This document shows positions 24,272-32,788 of a stretch of DNA of 64,000 nt, piece by piece; the stretch's first letter is position 1, and every line of letters starts with the position of its first letter. Origin of the DNA: Humibacter albus DSM 18994 (GTDB taxonomy: Bacteria > Actinomycetota > Actinomycetes > Actinomycetales > Microbacteriaceae); the NCBI RefSeq assembly GCF_000421825.1, contig NZ_ATXT01000002.1, forward strand, positions 1 to 64,000, in the 5' to 3' direction. The position numbers were made by a program, and so were the translations under genes. The notes beneath the pieces are model-generated. The model did not search any database. It was not told the origin of the DNA and worked only from the letters and a program-made list of their open reading frames with translations.

Positions 24272-25651
24272 ATGGCACTCGAACAGCAGCCACTGAATCG
24301 ACGACAATTCCTCCGGATCGGTGCGGCGGCGACCGCGGCGGTCCCCCTCACCCTCGCGCTTGCCTCGTGCTCGCAGGGAGGCTCGAGCGCGTCCGGCGCT
24401 GCGGACAAGACGGCGCAGAACCCGTTCGGGCTCAAGGATGACTCGAAGATCGAGGCCGTTTTGTTCAACGGTGGTTTCGGCATCCAGCAGACCATCAATG
24501 CGGCCAAGGATGTCGAGAAGAAGTTCAAGGGCGTCAAGGCGAAGGTCAGCCCCACCGAGAACCCGGCGCAGGAGCTGCAGCCGCGTTTCGCGGCGGGCGA
24601 CCCGCCGGACCTCATCAACAATTCGGGCGCGAACGCCATCCCGTTCAGTCTCATTCTGAAGAGCCTGTCGACGTTCGACGATCTGATGGAAGCCGACAAC
24701 TACGAGGGCAAGAAGATCTCGACGACGCTCTACCCGGGCGTGAAGAAGCAGGGGTCGTTCCCGGGCAAGTTCGTCGTCATGCCGTACGTGATGTACATCT
24801 ACGGTCTCTGGTATTCCGACAGCCTGTTCAAGGAGAACGACTGGAGCGCGCCCAAGACGTTCGACGAGGCCATGGATCTCGGCGCCAAGGCGAAGGCCAA
24901 GGGCAAATACCTCTTCGTCTGGGGCAAGGAGGCCGCCACCTACTACCTGACGTTCGCCCTCGACTCGGCGATCAAGGCCGGGGGTCTCGACGTCATGCAC
25001 GCCGTCAACAACCTCGAGCCCAAGGCCTGGTCGCAGAAGCCGATTCAGGATGTCTTCAAGGCCCTCGAGCGCATCGTGAAGGCAGGCTACTTCCTGCCCG
25101 GCGGCGCAGGCATGCAGTTCACCGCGGCCCAGGCGAAGTGGAGCAACGATCAGGCAGCCCTGTTGTATCCGTCGGGCGGGTGGATCGAGAACGAGATGAA
25201 GAAGGCCACCAAAGACGGATTCGACATGGTCATGGCGCCGGAGCCCACCGTCGGGACCGACCTCGCCATGCCGTTCACGGCCATGCACGCGGCGCCGAAC
25301 CAGAACTACATCGTGCCGTCGACCGCGAAGAATCCGGCGGGTGGCAAGGAGATTCTGCGGGCGATGCTGTCGAAGGATGTCGCCTCCGACTTCTCGAAGT
25401 CGAGCGCGGCTCCCACGATCGTCAAGGGCGTGGTGCCGGATGACGCGTTCGGCTTCTCGGGGCTCGCGTCGCAGCTCAAGGCGCTCGACACCGCCGGTTC
25501 GGATGTCTTCGACTACGAGTTCATCACGCTGTACGGGTTGAACACCGACCAGCTCGTGATCTGGAACGACTTCCTCTCCGGCAGCGCGAGCGTGAGCGAC
25601 CTCACGACCCAACTGCAGAAGATCTCCGACGACGCGGCCGCGGCGAGCTAG
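24272..25651 (+). CDS. carbohydrate ABC transporter substrate-binding lipoprotein (NgcE-like)
   Basis: 459 aa. The signal region combines a twin-arginine motif (Arg10-Arg11-Gln-Phe-Leu) with a lipobox ending in Cys33 (LASC), as in N-acetylglucosamine/diacetylchitobiose-binding NgcE lipoproteins. The mature part is a type-I extracellular solute-binding fold. There are no permease or ATPase genes beside it: the next gene is a convergent GntR. It is therefore an orphan binding protein that must use permeases encoded elsewhere. Divergent from the ROK-sulfatase unit, it is likely the receptor for the sulfated or parent sugar handled by that sulfatase (inference). Confidence 0.85.
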   Translation: MALEQQPLNRRQFLRIGAAATAAVPLTLALASCSQGGSSASGAADKTAQNPFGLKDDSKIEAVLFNGGFGIQQTINAAKDVEKKFKGVKAKVSPTENPAQELQPRFAAGDPPDLINNSGANAIPFSLILKSLSTFDDLMEADNYEGKKISTTLYPGVKKQGSFPGKFVVMPYVMYIYGLWYSDSLFKENDWSAPKTFDEAMDLGAKAKAKGKYLFVWGKEAATYYLTFALDSAIKAGGLDVMHAVNNLEPKAWSQKPIQDVFKALERIVKAGYFLPGGAGMQFTAAQAKWSNDQAALLYPSGGWIENEMKKATKDGFDMVMAPEPTVGTDLAMPFTAMHAAPNQNYIVPSTAKNPAGGKEILRAMLSKDVASDFSKSSAAPTIVKGVVPDDAFGFSGLASQLKALDTAGSDVFDYEFITLYGLNTDQLVIWNDFLSGSASVSDLTTQLQKISDDAAAAS

Positions 25652-25750
25652 GGCTCGTTCGGGTCGTTCTGAGTCGAGGAGACAAGCGACGCGGTCGGGC
25701 CGCGTCGTCCGGCGGAGGACTTCGGGTGTTCCTCTTCGCGCCGGACGGGT

Positions 25751-25789
25751 CGATGGGCCGCGCAGACACGGGTACTGCGCGGCCCATCG
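25751..25789. terminator. bidirectional hairpin between convergent genes
   Basis: A 15-bp perfect stem (25751-25765 with 25775-25789, arm CGATGGGCCGCGCAG) and 9-nt loop sits between the convergent lipoprotein and GntR genes. A smaller hairpin (GACGCGG/CCGCGTC, 25688-25706) precedes it. There is no T-tract, so it may work with Rho or as an mRNA stabiliser. Confidence 0.65.
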
Positions 25790-25877
25790 TGATTCAGCTC
25801 GGCACTCGGCTCAGCGCACTGTTCGGCGCTGCGCTGCGCTGCGCTTGGGTCGTGGGCGAGAGTGTCTCGGCGTGGAG

Positions 25878-26234
25878 TCAACGGTGGTTGCGCTGAAGGT
25901 AGGTGATGGTGCGCTCGGTCGTGAAGCCGAGTGCAGACATCCGTTCGAGGTAGTCCTCCGTGAGCCGCGCCGCCTTGCGGTGGGTGTCGTTGCCCGAGGT
26001 GTCCTCGGCTACCGTCGTGCCGTTGCGCCCTCGGGTCTGCAGATAGCCGGCCGCCTCGAGCTCCTTGTAGGTGCGGGCCACGGTGTTCGGCGCCATTTCA
26101 AGATCGCTCGCCAGCTGTCGTACGGAGGGGAGCTTGTCGCCGGGGGTGAGCTCACCGCTCGCGATCTGCCCGATGATCTGGTCGCGGAGCTGCTCGTAGA
26201 GAGGCGTGGACAGTGCGGGGTCGACGGTCAGCAT
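25878..26234 (-). CDS. GntR-family regulator (YtrA-like)
   Basis: 118 aa: a GntR winged helix (about residues 10-75, with LPSVRQLASDLEMAPNTVARTYKELE) and only a short C-terminal tail, the YtrA type. YtrA regulators usually control nearby ABC transporter or exporter genes. Here the next gene in the same direction upstream is the ThrE-type exporter, separated by 23 nt, so the two probably form one transcript. Confidence 0.88.
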   Translation of the reverse strand: MLTVDPALSTPLYEQLRDQIIGQIASGELTPGDKLPSVRQLASDLEMAPNTVARTYKELEAAGYLQTRGRNGTTVAEDTSGNDTHRKAARLTEDYLERMSALGFTTERTITYLQRNHR

Positions 26235-26256
26235 GATGCCGCCAGCATGTCACGCT

Positions 26257-27573
26257 TCAGACACGACGGCGATGCGCCGCGATGGAAAGGATCGGCCCGC
26301 GCCCGCGTCGCACGACCCGGGACGTGCTGCGCCATGACGCCTGCATGATGTACTGTCCGGCGATGGCGCCGGCCGCGAGCGCGGCGGCCACGGCGGCGGC
26401 GACGAGCGCGTCGAGCAGGCCGGCGACCGCGCCGGAGGCGAGCTGCATGAGCGCGTTGAACATGACGAGGCCGGGGAGCAGCGGCACCAGATCCGTGACG
26501 ACGAGCGCGAGGATGGGCGTGCGGCTCCAGCGTGCGAGCAACGACGCGAACATGCCGATCACGACCGCCGCTGCCGCCGAGGACCATACGGGGCCCAGTG
26601 AGAAGGTGAAGCACGTCAGATAGATGGCTTCGCCGATGGCGCCGAGCAGAGCCACAGCCCAGAGCGCCCGCGACGGCAGCTGACAGGCGAGCGCGAAGCC
26701 CAGCACGATGACGATCGCGCCGACGACCGTGATGAAGATGGGGCCGCCGGCAGGAACGCCGCCGGAGATCACGTCGATGGAGAGCCCGAACCACGTGAAC
26801 ATCACCGAGGCGCCGAGAACACTCGCGGCGATGCCGATCGTGACGACCACCGCCTCCGTGAGCCGGGCGAGCCCGGTGAGATAGAAGCCGGAGAGGATGT
26901 CCTGCACTCCACCGAAGATGAGGCTGCCGGCGAGGAGCACGATGATCGTCGCGATGACGACGAGGCGGGCCGACTCTTCCGGGTCGACGAGGTGCACCAG
27001 GACGGCCGCAACCGGGCCGATCAGGCCCCCGACGATGCTGGTGAAGAAGACCGGCGCGCGGCGCGCGGCCATCGCGGTCGTGATTGCTTCGAGTGCGAAC
27101 GAGGCGATGAACGCGACGGCCGCGATCACGAGGTCACCGCCGAGGAGCAGTGCTGCGCCGGCTCCGATCAGGCTCCAGCCGATGCGGCGCACCGTGCGCG
27201 GAGTCTGCTTGCGCGAGATGATGCGCGCGAGCCGCCGCCGGGCGGTCGCCAAGTCGACCCGTTCCTCGGTGATCTGGGCGAAGAGCGCGGATGCCGCCGT
27301 CAGCTTCGAGAAGTCCATGTTGCGCCCCGCGATGGTGCGGTGTCGCGCAACCGACTCGTATGTACTCGGGTTGGTCCACGTGAGGCTCAGCATGGTGTGC
27401 GTGACGTCGGAGTCGACGTTCCGCACCCCGTAGGTTCGCGCGATGGCCGTCATCGCGGTCGTGGCATCCGCTGCACCGGCGCCCGAGCTGAACAATACTT
27501 CGGCGAGGCGGATCGCGAGGTCGAGGACGACCCGGATGCGTCCCGGCGCATCCCACGGATCTTCCTGCGGCAT
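26257..27573 (-). CDS. threonine/serine exporter family protein (ThrE-like)
   Basis: 438 aa. An N-terminal cytoplasmic DUF1212-type domain (about 1-125) is followed by about ten hydrophobic segments, the single-chain ThrE arrangement described in Corynebacterium. The ATG at 27573 (MPQEDPWD) was chosen because upstream codons in the open frame read as shadow. In Corynebacterium ThrE exports L-threonine and L-serine by proton motive force. The gene precedes the GntR gene in the same direction. Confidence 0.85.
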   Translation of the reverse strand: MPQEDPWDAPGRIRVVLDLAIRLAEVLFSSGAGAADATTAMTAIARTYGVRNVDSDVTHTMLSLTWTNPSTYESVARHRTIAGRNMDFSKLTAASALFAQITEERVDLATARRRLARIISRKQTPRTVRRIGWSLIGAGAALLLGGDLVIAAVAFIASFALEAITTAMAARRAPVFFTSIVGGLIGPVAAVLVHLVDPEESARLVVIATIIVLLAGSLIFGGVQDILSGFYLTGLARLTEAVVVTIGIAASVLGASVMFTWFGLSIDVISGGVPAGGPIFITVVGAIVIVLGFALACQLPSRALWAVALLGAIGEAIYLTCFTFSLGPVWSSAAAAVVIGMFASLLARWSRTPILALVVTDLVPLLPGLVMFNALMQLASGAVAGLLDALVAAAVAAALAAGAIAGQYIMQASWRSTSRVVRRGRGPILSIAAHRRRV

Positions 27574-27712
27574 GGATGCGACCCTACGCGTCGGGTGGAC
27601 GAGAGGTCTACGGTTCGCGCGCGAGGATGATCGCCGCGGGCATCCGGCATCCGGCGCCCGGGAGGCACGACGGCGAGTCCGTTGCTGCGGCACGCGTCGA
27701 CTGGTACCGAAA

Positions 27713-28066
27713 TCAGAACCATGGCATTCCGCGTCGGTGGCGCGACCACAGCGAGCATGGCTGTGTGGATCCGCGACGCACGCCGCCGCAGGGCATGACG
27801 TGCTCGTCATGCGGTATGAACACGTTCATCAGCACCTCGCAGTCGCAGTATCCGCCGCCATTCATCACGCGGTGCTCGAGGGCGGTCGCGCGGGGAGCGG
27901 TGGCATCGCGATAGTTGCGCGTGAGGCGGAGTGATCCATCGCATTGGAGGTCGCGGAGCATCCGGTCGAGATAACACGGCAGGCATTCGCGAGGCAGAGG
28001 AGCGGTGATGGCGTCGGCCATCGTGTGTACGAAGTCCTCGGCTTCGCTGTCGATTGAGGAATCCAT
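27713..28066 (-). CDS. DUF2695 domain protein
   Basis: 117 aa. The segment CLPCYLDRML...DG (about residues 28-45) and the later GGYCDCEVLMNV (about 71-82) are the DUF2695 signature, with conserved cysteines CxxC and CxC that could bind a metal. ATG at 28066; only a weak AGG lies upstream. Small actinobacterial proteins of this family have no established function. It stands alone between the ThrE and MarR genes. Confidence 0.72.
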   Translation of the reverse strand: MDSSIDSEAEDFVHTMADAITAPLPRECLPCYLDRMLRDLQCDGSLRLTRNYRDATAPRATALEHRVMNGGGYCDCEVLMNVFIPHDEHVMPCGGVRRGSTQPCSLWSRHRRGMPWF

Positions 28067-28219
28067 GTCGGGAGCCTGGCATGCGGTGGAGCGCGGTCCG
28101 GCGCGGATGGACTTCTGTGGAGAACGGGGGCTCTTGGCTCCGGGCGGGGACGGAAAGTCTCTCGCGCGGCCGTGGCGGCGCCGCGAACTTCGGGCGGATA
28201 CCAAATAGATAAGCACTGT

Positions 28220-28225
28220 TATATT
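28220..28225 (+). promoter_or_regulatory. -10 box (TATATT) of a leaderless marR transcript
   Basis: TATATT ends 6 nt before the ATG of the MarR gene and no Shine-Dalgarno is present, so transcription should start at or next to the start codon. The word AGCACT occurs on both sides of the box (28212-28217, 28226-28231; 14 bp apart), a possible direct-repeat operator for MarR. Confidence 0.55.
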
Positions 28226-28231
28226 AGCACT

Positions 28232-28762
28232 ATGACATCTCACGAGAGCGGTGGCGATCCGGCGGGCGCCAAGGCGTCCCGGCCGCGGGCCCTCGCCGAT
28301 CTGCCGAGCGCCTGGCGTCCCCTGAAGGCGTTGCAGAAGCGCATGGACGACGACATCGCCGCCGCGTACACCGCGCTCCACATCGAGGGTGTCCGGCCGC
28401 GGTTCAGCATGGCGGTGATGTTTCTGCAGGACGGGCCCTTGAGCATCAGTGACTTGGCGCAGCGCTGTGGCGTGACGCAGTCGGCGATGAGTCAGTCGGT
28501 CGCAGCGATGCGCTCCGCAGGCCTGGTGGAGTCCGAGTCGGGTGAAGATGCCCGCAGTCGTGTCGTCTCGCTCACCTCGCGCGGTAACGCGGTCGCGCCA
28601 CAAGTCTGGAGCGAGTGGTACGCGACCGAAGCTGCCATCGACGAGGTCGCCGCGGAGGCAGGAGTCGCGCTGGACGAGGTGGTGGCCCGCATGCGCGCTG
28701 CCCTCGACCGGGAGTCGTTCACCGAGCGGCTGCTTCGGCTCATGCGGGCCGCGCATGAGTGA
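28232..28762 (+). CDS. MarR-family transcriptional regulator
   Basis: 176 aa. The winged-helix core is seen at about residues 45-115 (LSISDLAQRCGVTQSAMSQSVAAM...GLVESE), flanked by helices for dimerisation. Apparently leaderless (see the -10 box). It is followed after 9 nt by an MFS exporter gene, the usual MarR-pump arrangement, so it probably represses the pump until a drug or metabolite binds. Confidence 0.88.
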   Translation: MTSHESGGDPAGAKASRPRALADLPSAWRPLKALQKRMDDDIAAAYTALHIEGVRPRFSMAVMFLQDGPLSISDLAQRCGVTQSAMSQSVAAMRSAGLVESESGEDARSRVVSLTSRGNAVAPQVWSEWYATEAAIDEVAAEAGVALDEVVARMRAALDRESFTERLLRLMRAAHE

Positions 28763-28771
28763 GCGAGTCCT

Positions 28772-30049
28772 GTGAGTCTGCGCGACCATCTGATCGACAT
28801 TCGCCCGCTGCGTCGGATCCCCGCGTTCCGGGCGTTCTGGATCGGCACGACGATCTCCAGCTTCGGCAGCCAGCTCAGTGCGTTCGCCCTCCTCTACTAC
28901 GTGTGGGAGCTGTCGCACTCGGCCGCTCTCGTCGGACTCACCGGGCTCGTACGGGCCATCCCGCTCGCGATCTTCGGACTGATCGGCGGCAGCCTGGCCG
29001 ACAGGGTGAACCGCCGAACGCTTCTGATCGTCGTGCGCCTGACGCAGCTCGTGTCGGCGGGAGTGCTCGCCACGATCGTGCTCCTCGGTGCGGGAAGCGT
29101 GCCGATCGTCTACGTGTTCATGGCGATCGGAGGAGGCCTCGCCTCGATGGCGGTGCCGGCGGCGCAGACGTTCGCGCCCCGGCTGCTCGCCGGTGAGAGT
29201 CTCAGCGCGGGCCTCGCGCTCATGCGCCTCTCGTCGCAGTTCGCGATGCTCGCCGGCCCGTTCGTCGCGGGACTGCTCGTCAACGGCCTCGGCGTCGGTT
29301 TCTGCCTCGCGGTCGACTGCGTCACATTCCTGGCCGCACTGTGGGGCATCGTCAGCCTGCCCGCGGATGCCTCGAAACCGCAGGCGGAGACGTCCGGCAG
29401 CCGCTCGAGTCGCGGCATCCTCGGCGCCGTTCGGTATCTGCTGCACACCCCGGTGCTGGTCGGCGCTTTCGTCACGGACCTGAACGCGACGGTGCTCGCC
29501 ATGCCAACGGCACTCTTCCCCGTGATCAACGCCGAACGCTTCGGCGGGTCACCGGTCACGCTGGGACTCATGCTGCCCGCGGTCGGGCTGGGAGGCATCC
29601 TCGCCGGCGTCTTCTCCGGCCGCATCACCCGGCAGCCGCGTCAGGGCGTCGTCATGATGGTGTGCTGCGCCATCTGGGGCGGCGGCATGGCCCTGTTCGG
29701 GTTCAGCGGCTGGCTGCCGCTCGCCCTCATCGGGCTCGTGATCGCGGGCGCGGCCGACACCGGTACCGTCGTCAGTCGCGGCACGATCGTGCAGCTGTCG
29801 ACCCCGGATGCCCTCCGCGGCCGCATGAACTCGCTCGACTTCCTCGTGGGCGCGGGCGGGCCGAGCCTCGGCGATCTTCGGGCCGGGCTCGTGGCCTCTG
29901 CGACCTCGGGCGCGATCAGTGCGGTGTCCGGCGGTATCGCCTGCGTCGTCGGCGCCGGCGTGATCGCCGCCGCGATCCCGAGACTGCGCTCGTGGCGCAC
30001 GCTCGAGCACAGCGAGTCGGATGCCTCGCCCTCCCCGCCCGAGACCTGA
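28772..30049 (+). CDS. MFS transporter (EntS-like exporter)
   Basis: 425 aa with about 12 hydrophobic segments. The RDHLIDIRPLRRIPAFR start and the loop-2/3 GGSLADRVNRR motif put it near EntS/enterobactin-exporter-like and macrolide-exporter MFS proteins. GTG start at 28772, 9 nt after the marR stop, so co-transcribed. Predicted substrate efflux under MarR control; the substrate cannot be read from sequence. Confidence 0.85.
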   Translation: MSLRDHLIDIRPLRRIPAFRAFWIGTTISSFGSQLSAFALLYYVWELSHSAALVGLTGLVRAIPLAIFGLIGGSLADRVNRRTLLIVVRLTQLVSAGVLATIVLLGAGSVPIVYVFMAIGGGLASMAVPAAQTFAPRLLAGESLSAGLALMRLSSQFAMLAGPFVAGLLVNGLGVGFCLAVDCVTFLAALWGIVSLPADASKPQAETSGSRSSRGILGAVRYLLHTPVLVGAFVTDLNATVLAMPTALFPVINAERFGGSPVTLGLMLPAVGLGGILAGVFSGRITRQPRQGVVMMVCCAIWGGGMALFGFSGWLPLALIGLVIAGAADTGTVVSRGTIVQLSTPDALRGRMNSLDFLVGAGGPSLGDLRAGLVASATSGAISAVSGGIACVVGAGVIAAAIPRLRSWRTLEHSESDASPSPPET

Positions 30050-30081
30050 CGCGAATCCTCCCCGAACACGAACAGGGTCGA

Positions 30082-30291
30082 GGTGTCATCGGGCTCCTGC
30101 ATCGCCTGCCCATCCTCTATTCATCGTGGGAGGACATCGTCGACCGCGTGTGGGAGCTTCGGCATAACCTGACGTCGACGGACGCCGCGTACGTCGCGCT
30201 CGCCGAAGCCGCGGATGCGACACTGCTCACGAAGGACCGTCGGCTGGCCGCGGAACCGGGTAGCCGCTGCACGGTCGAAGTGCTTCCGTAG
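30082..30291 (+). pseudogene. VapC-type PIN toxin, 3' remnant
   Basis: The last ~69 codons of an open frame here match the C-terminal half of VapC/PIN ribonucleases. The helix WELRHNLTSTDAAYVALAEA contains the second conserved Asp, LLTKDRRLA the third Asp, and a final short beta strand follows. The N-terminal half with the first catalytic Asp is missing and no vapB antitoxin is present, so the gene is a truncated relic. The upstream boundary is placed by similarity and is approximate. Confidence 0.7.
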
Positions 30292-30414
30292 GAGCGTGGA
30301 GGTGCTCTCGTCACGCGGAACGGAGTGGCATCGAGCGCTCGGTAAGATTGGGATACCAGACGTGAGCGCCGGCATCCGCCTGCTGCGTCGCATCCCACCC
30401 TCAGGAGTCTCCGC

Positions 30415-31731
30415 GTGGCATTGATCGTGCAGAAATTCGGCGGTTCGTCCGTCGCCGACCCCGAGAGCATCAAGCGCGTCGCGAAGCGCATCGTCGAGAC
30501 GCGCAAGGCGGGCAATGAGGTCGTCGTCGCGGTCAGCGCCATGGGCGACACGACGGACGAGCTCATCGACCTCGCGCACGAGGTGACGCCGATTCCCGAG
30601 CCGCGCGAGCTCGACATGCTGCTCACCGCGGGCGAGCGCATCTCGATGGCGCTGCTCGCGATGGCGATCAAGTCGATGGGCTACGACGCGCGTTCGTTCA
30701 CGGGCAGCCAGGCCGGCATGATCACCGACGCCCGACACGGTGCCGCTCGCATCGTCGATGTGACTCCCGGCCGCATCCGGGAGGCGCTCAACGAGGGAGC
30801 GGTCGTCATCGTCGCGGGGTTCCAGGGCTTCAGCCGGGAGTCGCGCGACATCACCACGCTCGGTCGAGGCGGGTCGGACACGACGGCGGTGGCGCTCGCC
30901 GCGGCGCTCCAGGCATCCATCTGCGAGATCTACACGGATGTCGACGGCGTCTTCACCTCGGACCCTCGCCTCGTTCCGCTGGCTCGCAAGATCGACCACA
31001 TCACGAGCGAGGAGATGCTCGAGCTCGCCGCGGCCGGCGCGAAGGTGCTGCACATTCGCGCTGTCGAGTACGCGCGCAGGCACGGTGTCACACTGCACGT
31101 GCGGTCATCGTTCAACAACAACGAGGGCACGTACGTGCTCAACGAAACGTCGGACAGCTACACGGAGCAGCTTGCAGCGCTCCAGCAGAAGCTTCAAGAA
31201 AGAGGCAAGACAGTGGAAGAGCCGATCATCGCCGGTGTGGCAGTGGACATGAGCGAGGCCAAGATCACGGTCGTGGGCGTTCCGGATGTTCCGGGCAAGG
31301 CCGCGCAGATCTTCAGGATCGTGGCCAAGACGAACGCGAACATCGACATGATCGTGCAGAACGTGTCGGCGGCGGCGACCAGCCTCACGGATATCTCCTT
31401 CACGCTCCCGAAGGGCGACGGCCAGCGCGTTCTGCAGGCGCTCACCGCAGAGAAGGGCGACGTGGGCTTCCAATCGCTGCAGTACGACGACCAGATCGGC
31501 AAGCTCGCGCTGGTCGGCGCCGGCATGCGCTCCAACGCCGGTGTCTCGGCATCGCTGTTCGACGCGCTCTACACCGCCGGCATCAACATCGAGATGATCT
31601 CCACCAGCGAGATCCGCATCTCGGTCGTGACGCGTGCCGACACCGTCGCCGAAGCCGCTCGCGTCGTACACCAGGCATTCGGCCTCGACGCCGAGAGCGA
31701 AGCGATCGTCTACGCCGGCACGGGGCGATAA
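30415..31731 (+). CDS. lysC: aspartokinase
   Basis: 438 aa, full length for the alpha subunit of actinobacterial aspartate kinase. Phosphorylates aspartate, the first step to lysine, methionine, threonine and diaminopimelate. KFGGSS at residues 7-12 is the kinase signature; two ACT domains in the C-terminal third (about 265-430) mediate feedback by lysine/threonine. GTG start with AGGAG 7 nt upstream; a TAAGAT -10 box lies at 30343-30348. Unlike Corynebacterium, Mycobacterium and Streptomyces, asd does not follow directly but lies 8.3 kb downstream. Confidence 0.96.
   Translation: MALIVQKFGGSSVADPESIKRVAKRIVETRKAGNEVVVAVSAMGDTTDELIDLAHEVTPIPEPRELDMLLTAGERISMALLAMAIKSMGYDARSFTGSQAGMITDARHGAARIVDVTPGRIREALNEGAVVIVAGFQGFSRESRDITTLGRGGSDTTAVALAAALQASICEIYTDVDGVFTSDPRLVPLARKIDHITSEEMLELAAAGAKVLHIRAVEYARRHGVTLHVRSSFNNNEGTYVLNETSDSYTEQLAALQQKLQERGKTVEEPIIAGVAVDMSEAKITVVGVPDVPGKAAQIFRIVAKTNANIDMIVQNVSAAATSLTDISFTLPKGDGQRVLQALTAEKGDVGFQSLQYDDQIGKLALVGAGMRSNAGVSASLFDALYTAGINIEMISTSEIRISVVTRADTVAEAARVVHQAFGLDAESEAIVYAGTGR
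31213..31731 (+). CDS. lysC: aspartokinase beta subunit from an internal start
   Basis: In Corynebacterium and Bacillus the regulatory beta subunit is translated in frame from within lysC. Here an internal GTG at 31213 has AGAGG 7 nt upstream, and the resulting N-terminus ([17 protein letters not shown]) lines up with the known corynebacterial beta subunit start (MEE...GVATDKSEAK). The product would be 172 aa containing the two ACT domains only. Confidence 0.6.
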   Translation: MEEPIIAGVAVDMSEAKITVVGVPDVPGKAAQIFRIVAKTNANIDMIVQNVSAAATSLTDISFTLPKGDGQRVLQALTAEKGDVGFQSLQYDDQIGKLALVGAGMRSNAGVSASLFDALYTAGINIEMISTSEIRISVVTRADTVAEAARVVHQAFGLDAESEAIVYAGTGR

Positions 31732-31788
31732 GAGAAGAGCCCGACTCAACACGGGTACGGTGCACGCCGGCCGGAGCGCGAACGCGGC

Positions 31789-32697
31789 CTACGTCGTCAG
31801 CGGTCGCAGCGTCTTGGCGTAGCGTGCGTAGCCGGTCGCCGTCGGGTGGAACGCCTCGAGACCGCTGAGCACGAACCACGGCTTCTTCGCATTCACGCCG
31901 TGCCCGTTGAACGAGATGTCGACGAAATGGATGTCCGTGCCCGCCTCCTGCTGCTTCTCCACCGCATCCGCGATGGTCGCGTCGAGCGATGCCACTGCCG
32001 CGTCGACCGCCACAGCGGCCGACAGCTCCTGGGAACCGATCGTTTTCTCCGTGATCGGCGGCAGGTCGTAGAACAGTGGATAGTCCGCCACGAGGATGCG
32101 AGCGTTCGGCGCAGCCTTGGCGATCGCCGCGTAGGTCTTTTCGAGCTTCTTCGGCAGCGTTTTCAGCAAGGCGACGGAATTGTGCACGGCGGCCTTGCAC
32201 GACCTGCTCTCCCCGTTGCCGCACACCGAGGGGAGCGTGCTCACGTCGAGATCGTTGCCACCGATGGTGATGGTGATGAGGTCGACGTTGTCATCGAGCG
32301 ACTTCACCTGGGAACGGAGCACGTCCTCAGTCGTGGCGCCGGCGCAGGCCTTGAACGCGACCAGGTTGATCGACTTCGCCTTCGCGAGCAGCTTCGCGTA
32401 GGCGTGCGGGCTGCGATAGCAACCGCCGTGGGCGCTCCCGCCGCCCATGCCCGACGAGTACGAGTCGCCGAGCGCCACGTAACGCAAGGGATCGGAGCTC
32501 GTGCCCTTGCGTAGCGTCGACGTCGGAGTCGGCACGGGCGTGGAGATGGTGGCCGTCGGAGCGGCAGTCGATGCGGACGTGCCCGTCGGGTCCGAACGGT
32601 CCGAATGGCCGCTCGAACAGCTGGTGAGGGCGAGCGCGGCGATCACGAGCGCGACGGCAGTGGCGTGCACACGCACCGCGGGGGTTCGTCTGCGCAT
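31789..32697 (-). CDS. SGNH/GDSL hydrolase lipoprotein
   Basis: 302 aa. Signal peptide with lipobox Cys27 (LTSC), then a Ser/Thr/Pro linker, then an SGNH esterase domain. The catalytic Ser79 is in GDSYSSG, block III is GGND, and the C-terminal His is in EAFHPTATG. Extracellular, membrane-anchored esterase or lipase of the streptomycete SGNH type. The ATG at 32697 was chosen because it starts a typical signal peptide (MRRR). Single gene, convergent with lysC. Confidence 0.85.
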   Translation of the reverse strand: MRRRTPAVRVHATAVALVIAALALTSCSSGHSDRSDPTGTSASTAAPTATISTPVPTPTSTLRKGTSSDPLRYVALGDSYSSGMGGGSAHGGCYRSPHAYAKLLAKAKSINLVAFKACAGATTEDVLRSQVKSLDDNVDLITITIGGNDLDVSTLPSVCGNGESRSCKAAVHNSVALLKTLPKKLEKTYAAIAKAAPNARILVADYPLFYDLPPITEKTIGSQELSAAVAVDAAVASLDATIADAVEKQQEAGTDIHFVDISFNGHGVNAKKPWFVLSGLEAFHPTATGYARYAKTLRPLTT

Positions 32698-32788
32698 CCT
32701 GCGAATGTAGTGCACGCAGCCGCGAATCACGTGGATGTCGCAGCACACATGGATGCCGCACGTCGACCTCCTCGCAGAGGTCCCGGCA

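Noticed and set aside
28067-29446. Upstream extension of the DUF2695 frame over the marR and MFS genes
   Set aside because: Only the last 117 codons match a family; the rest is antisense shadow.
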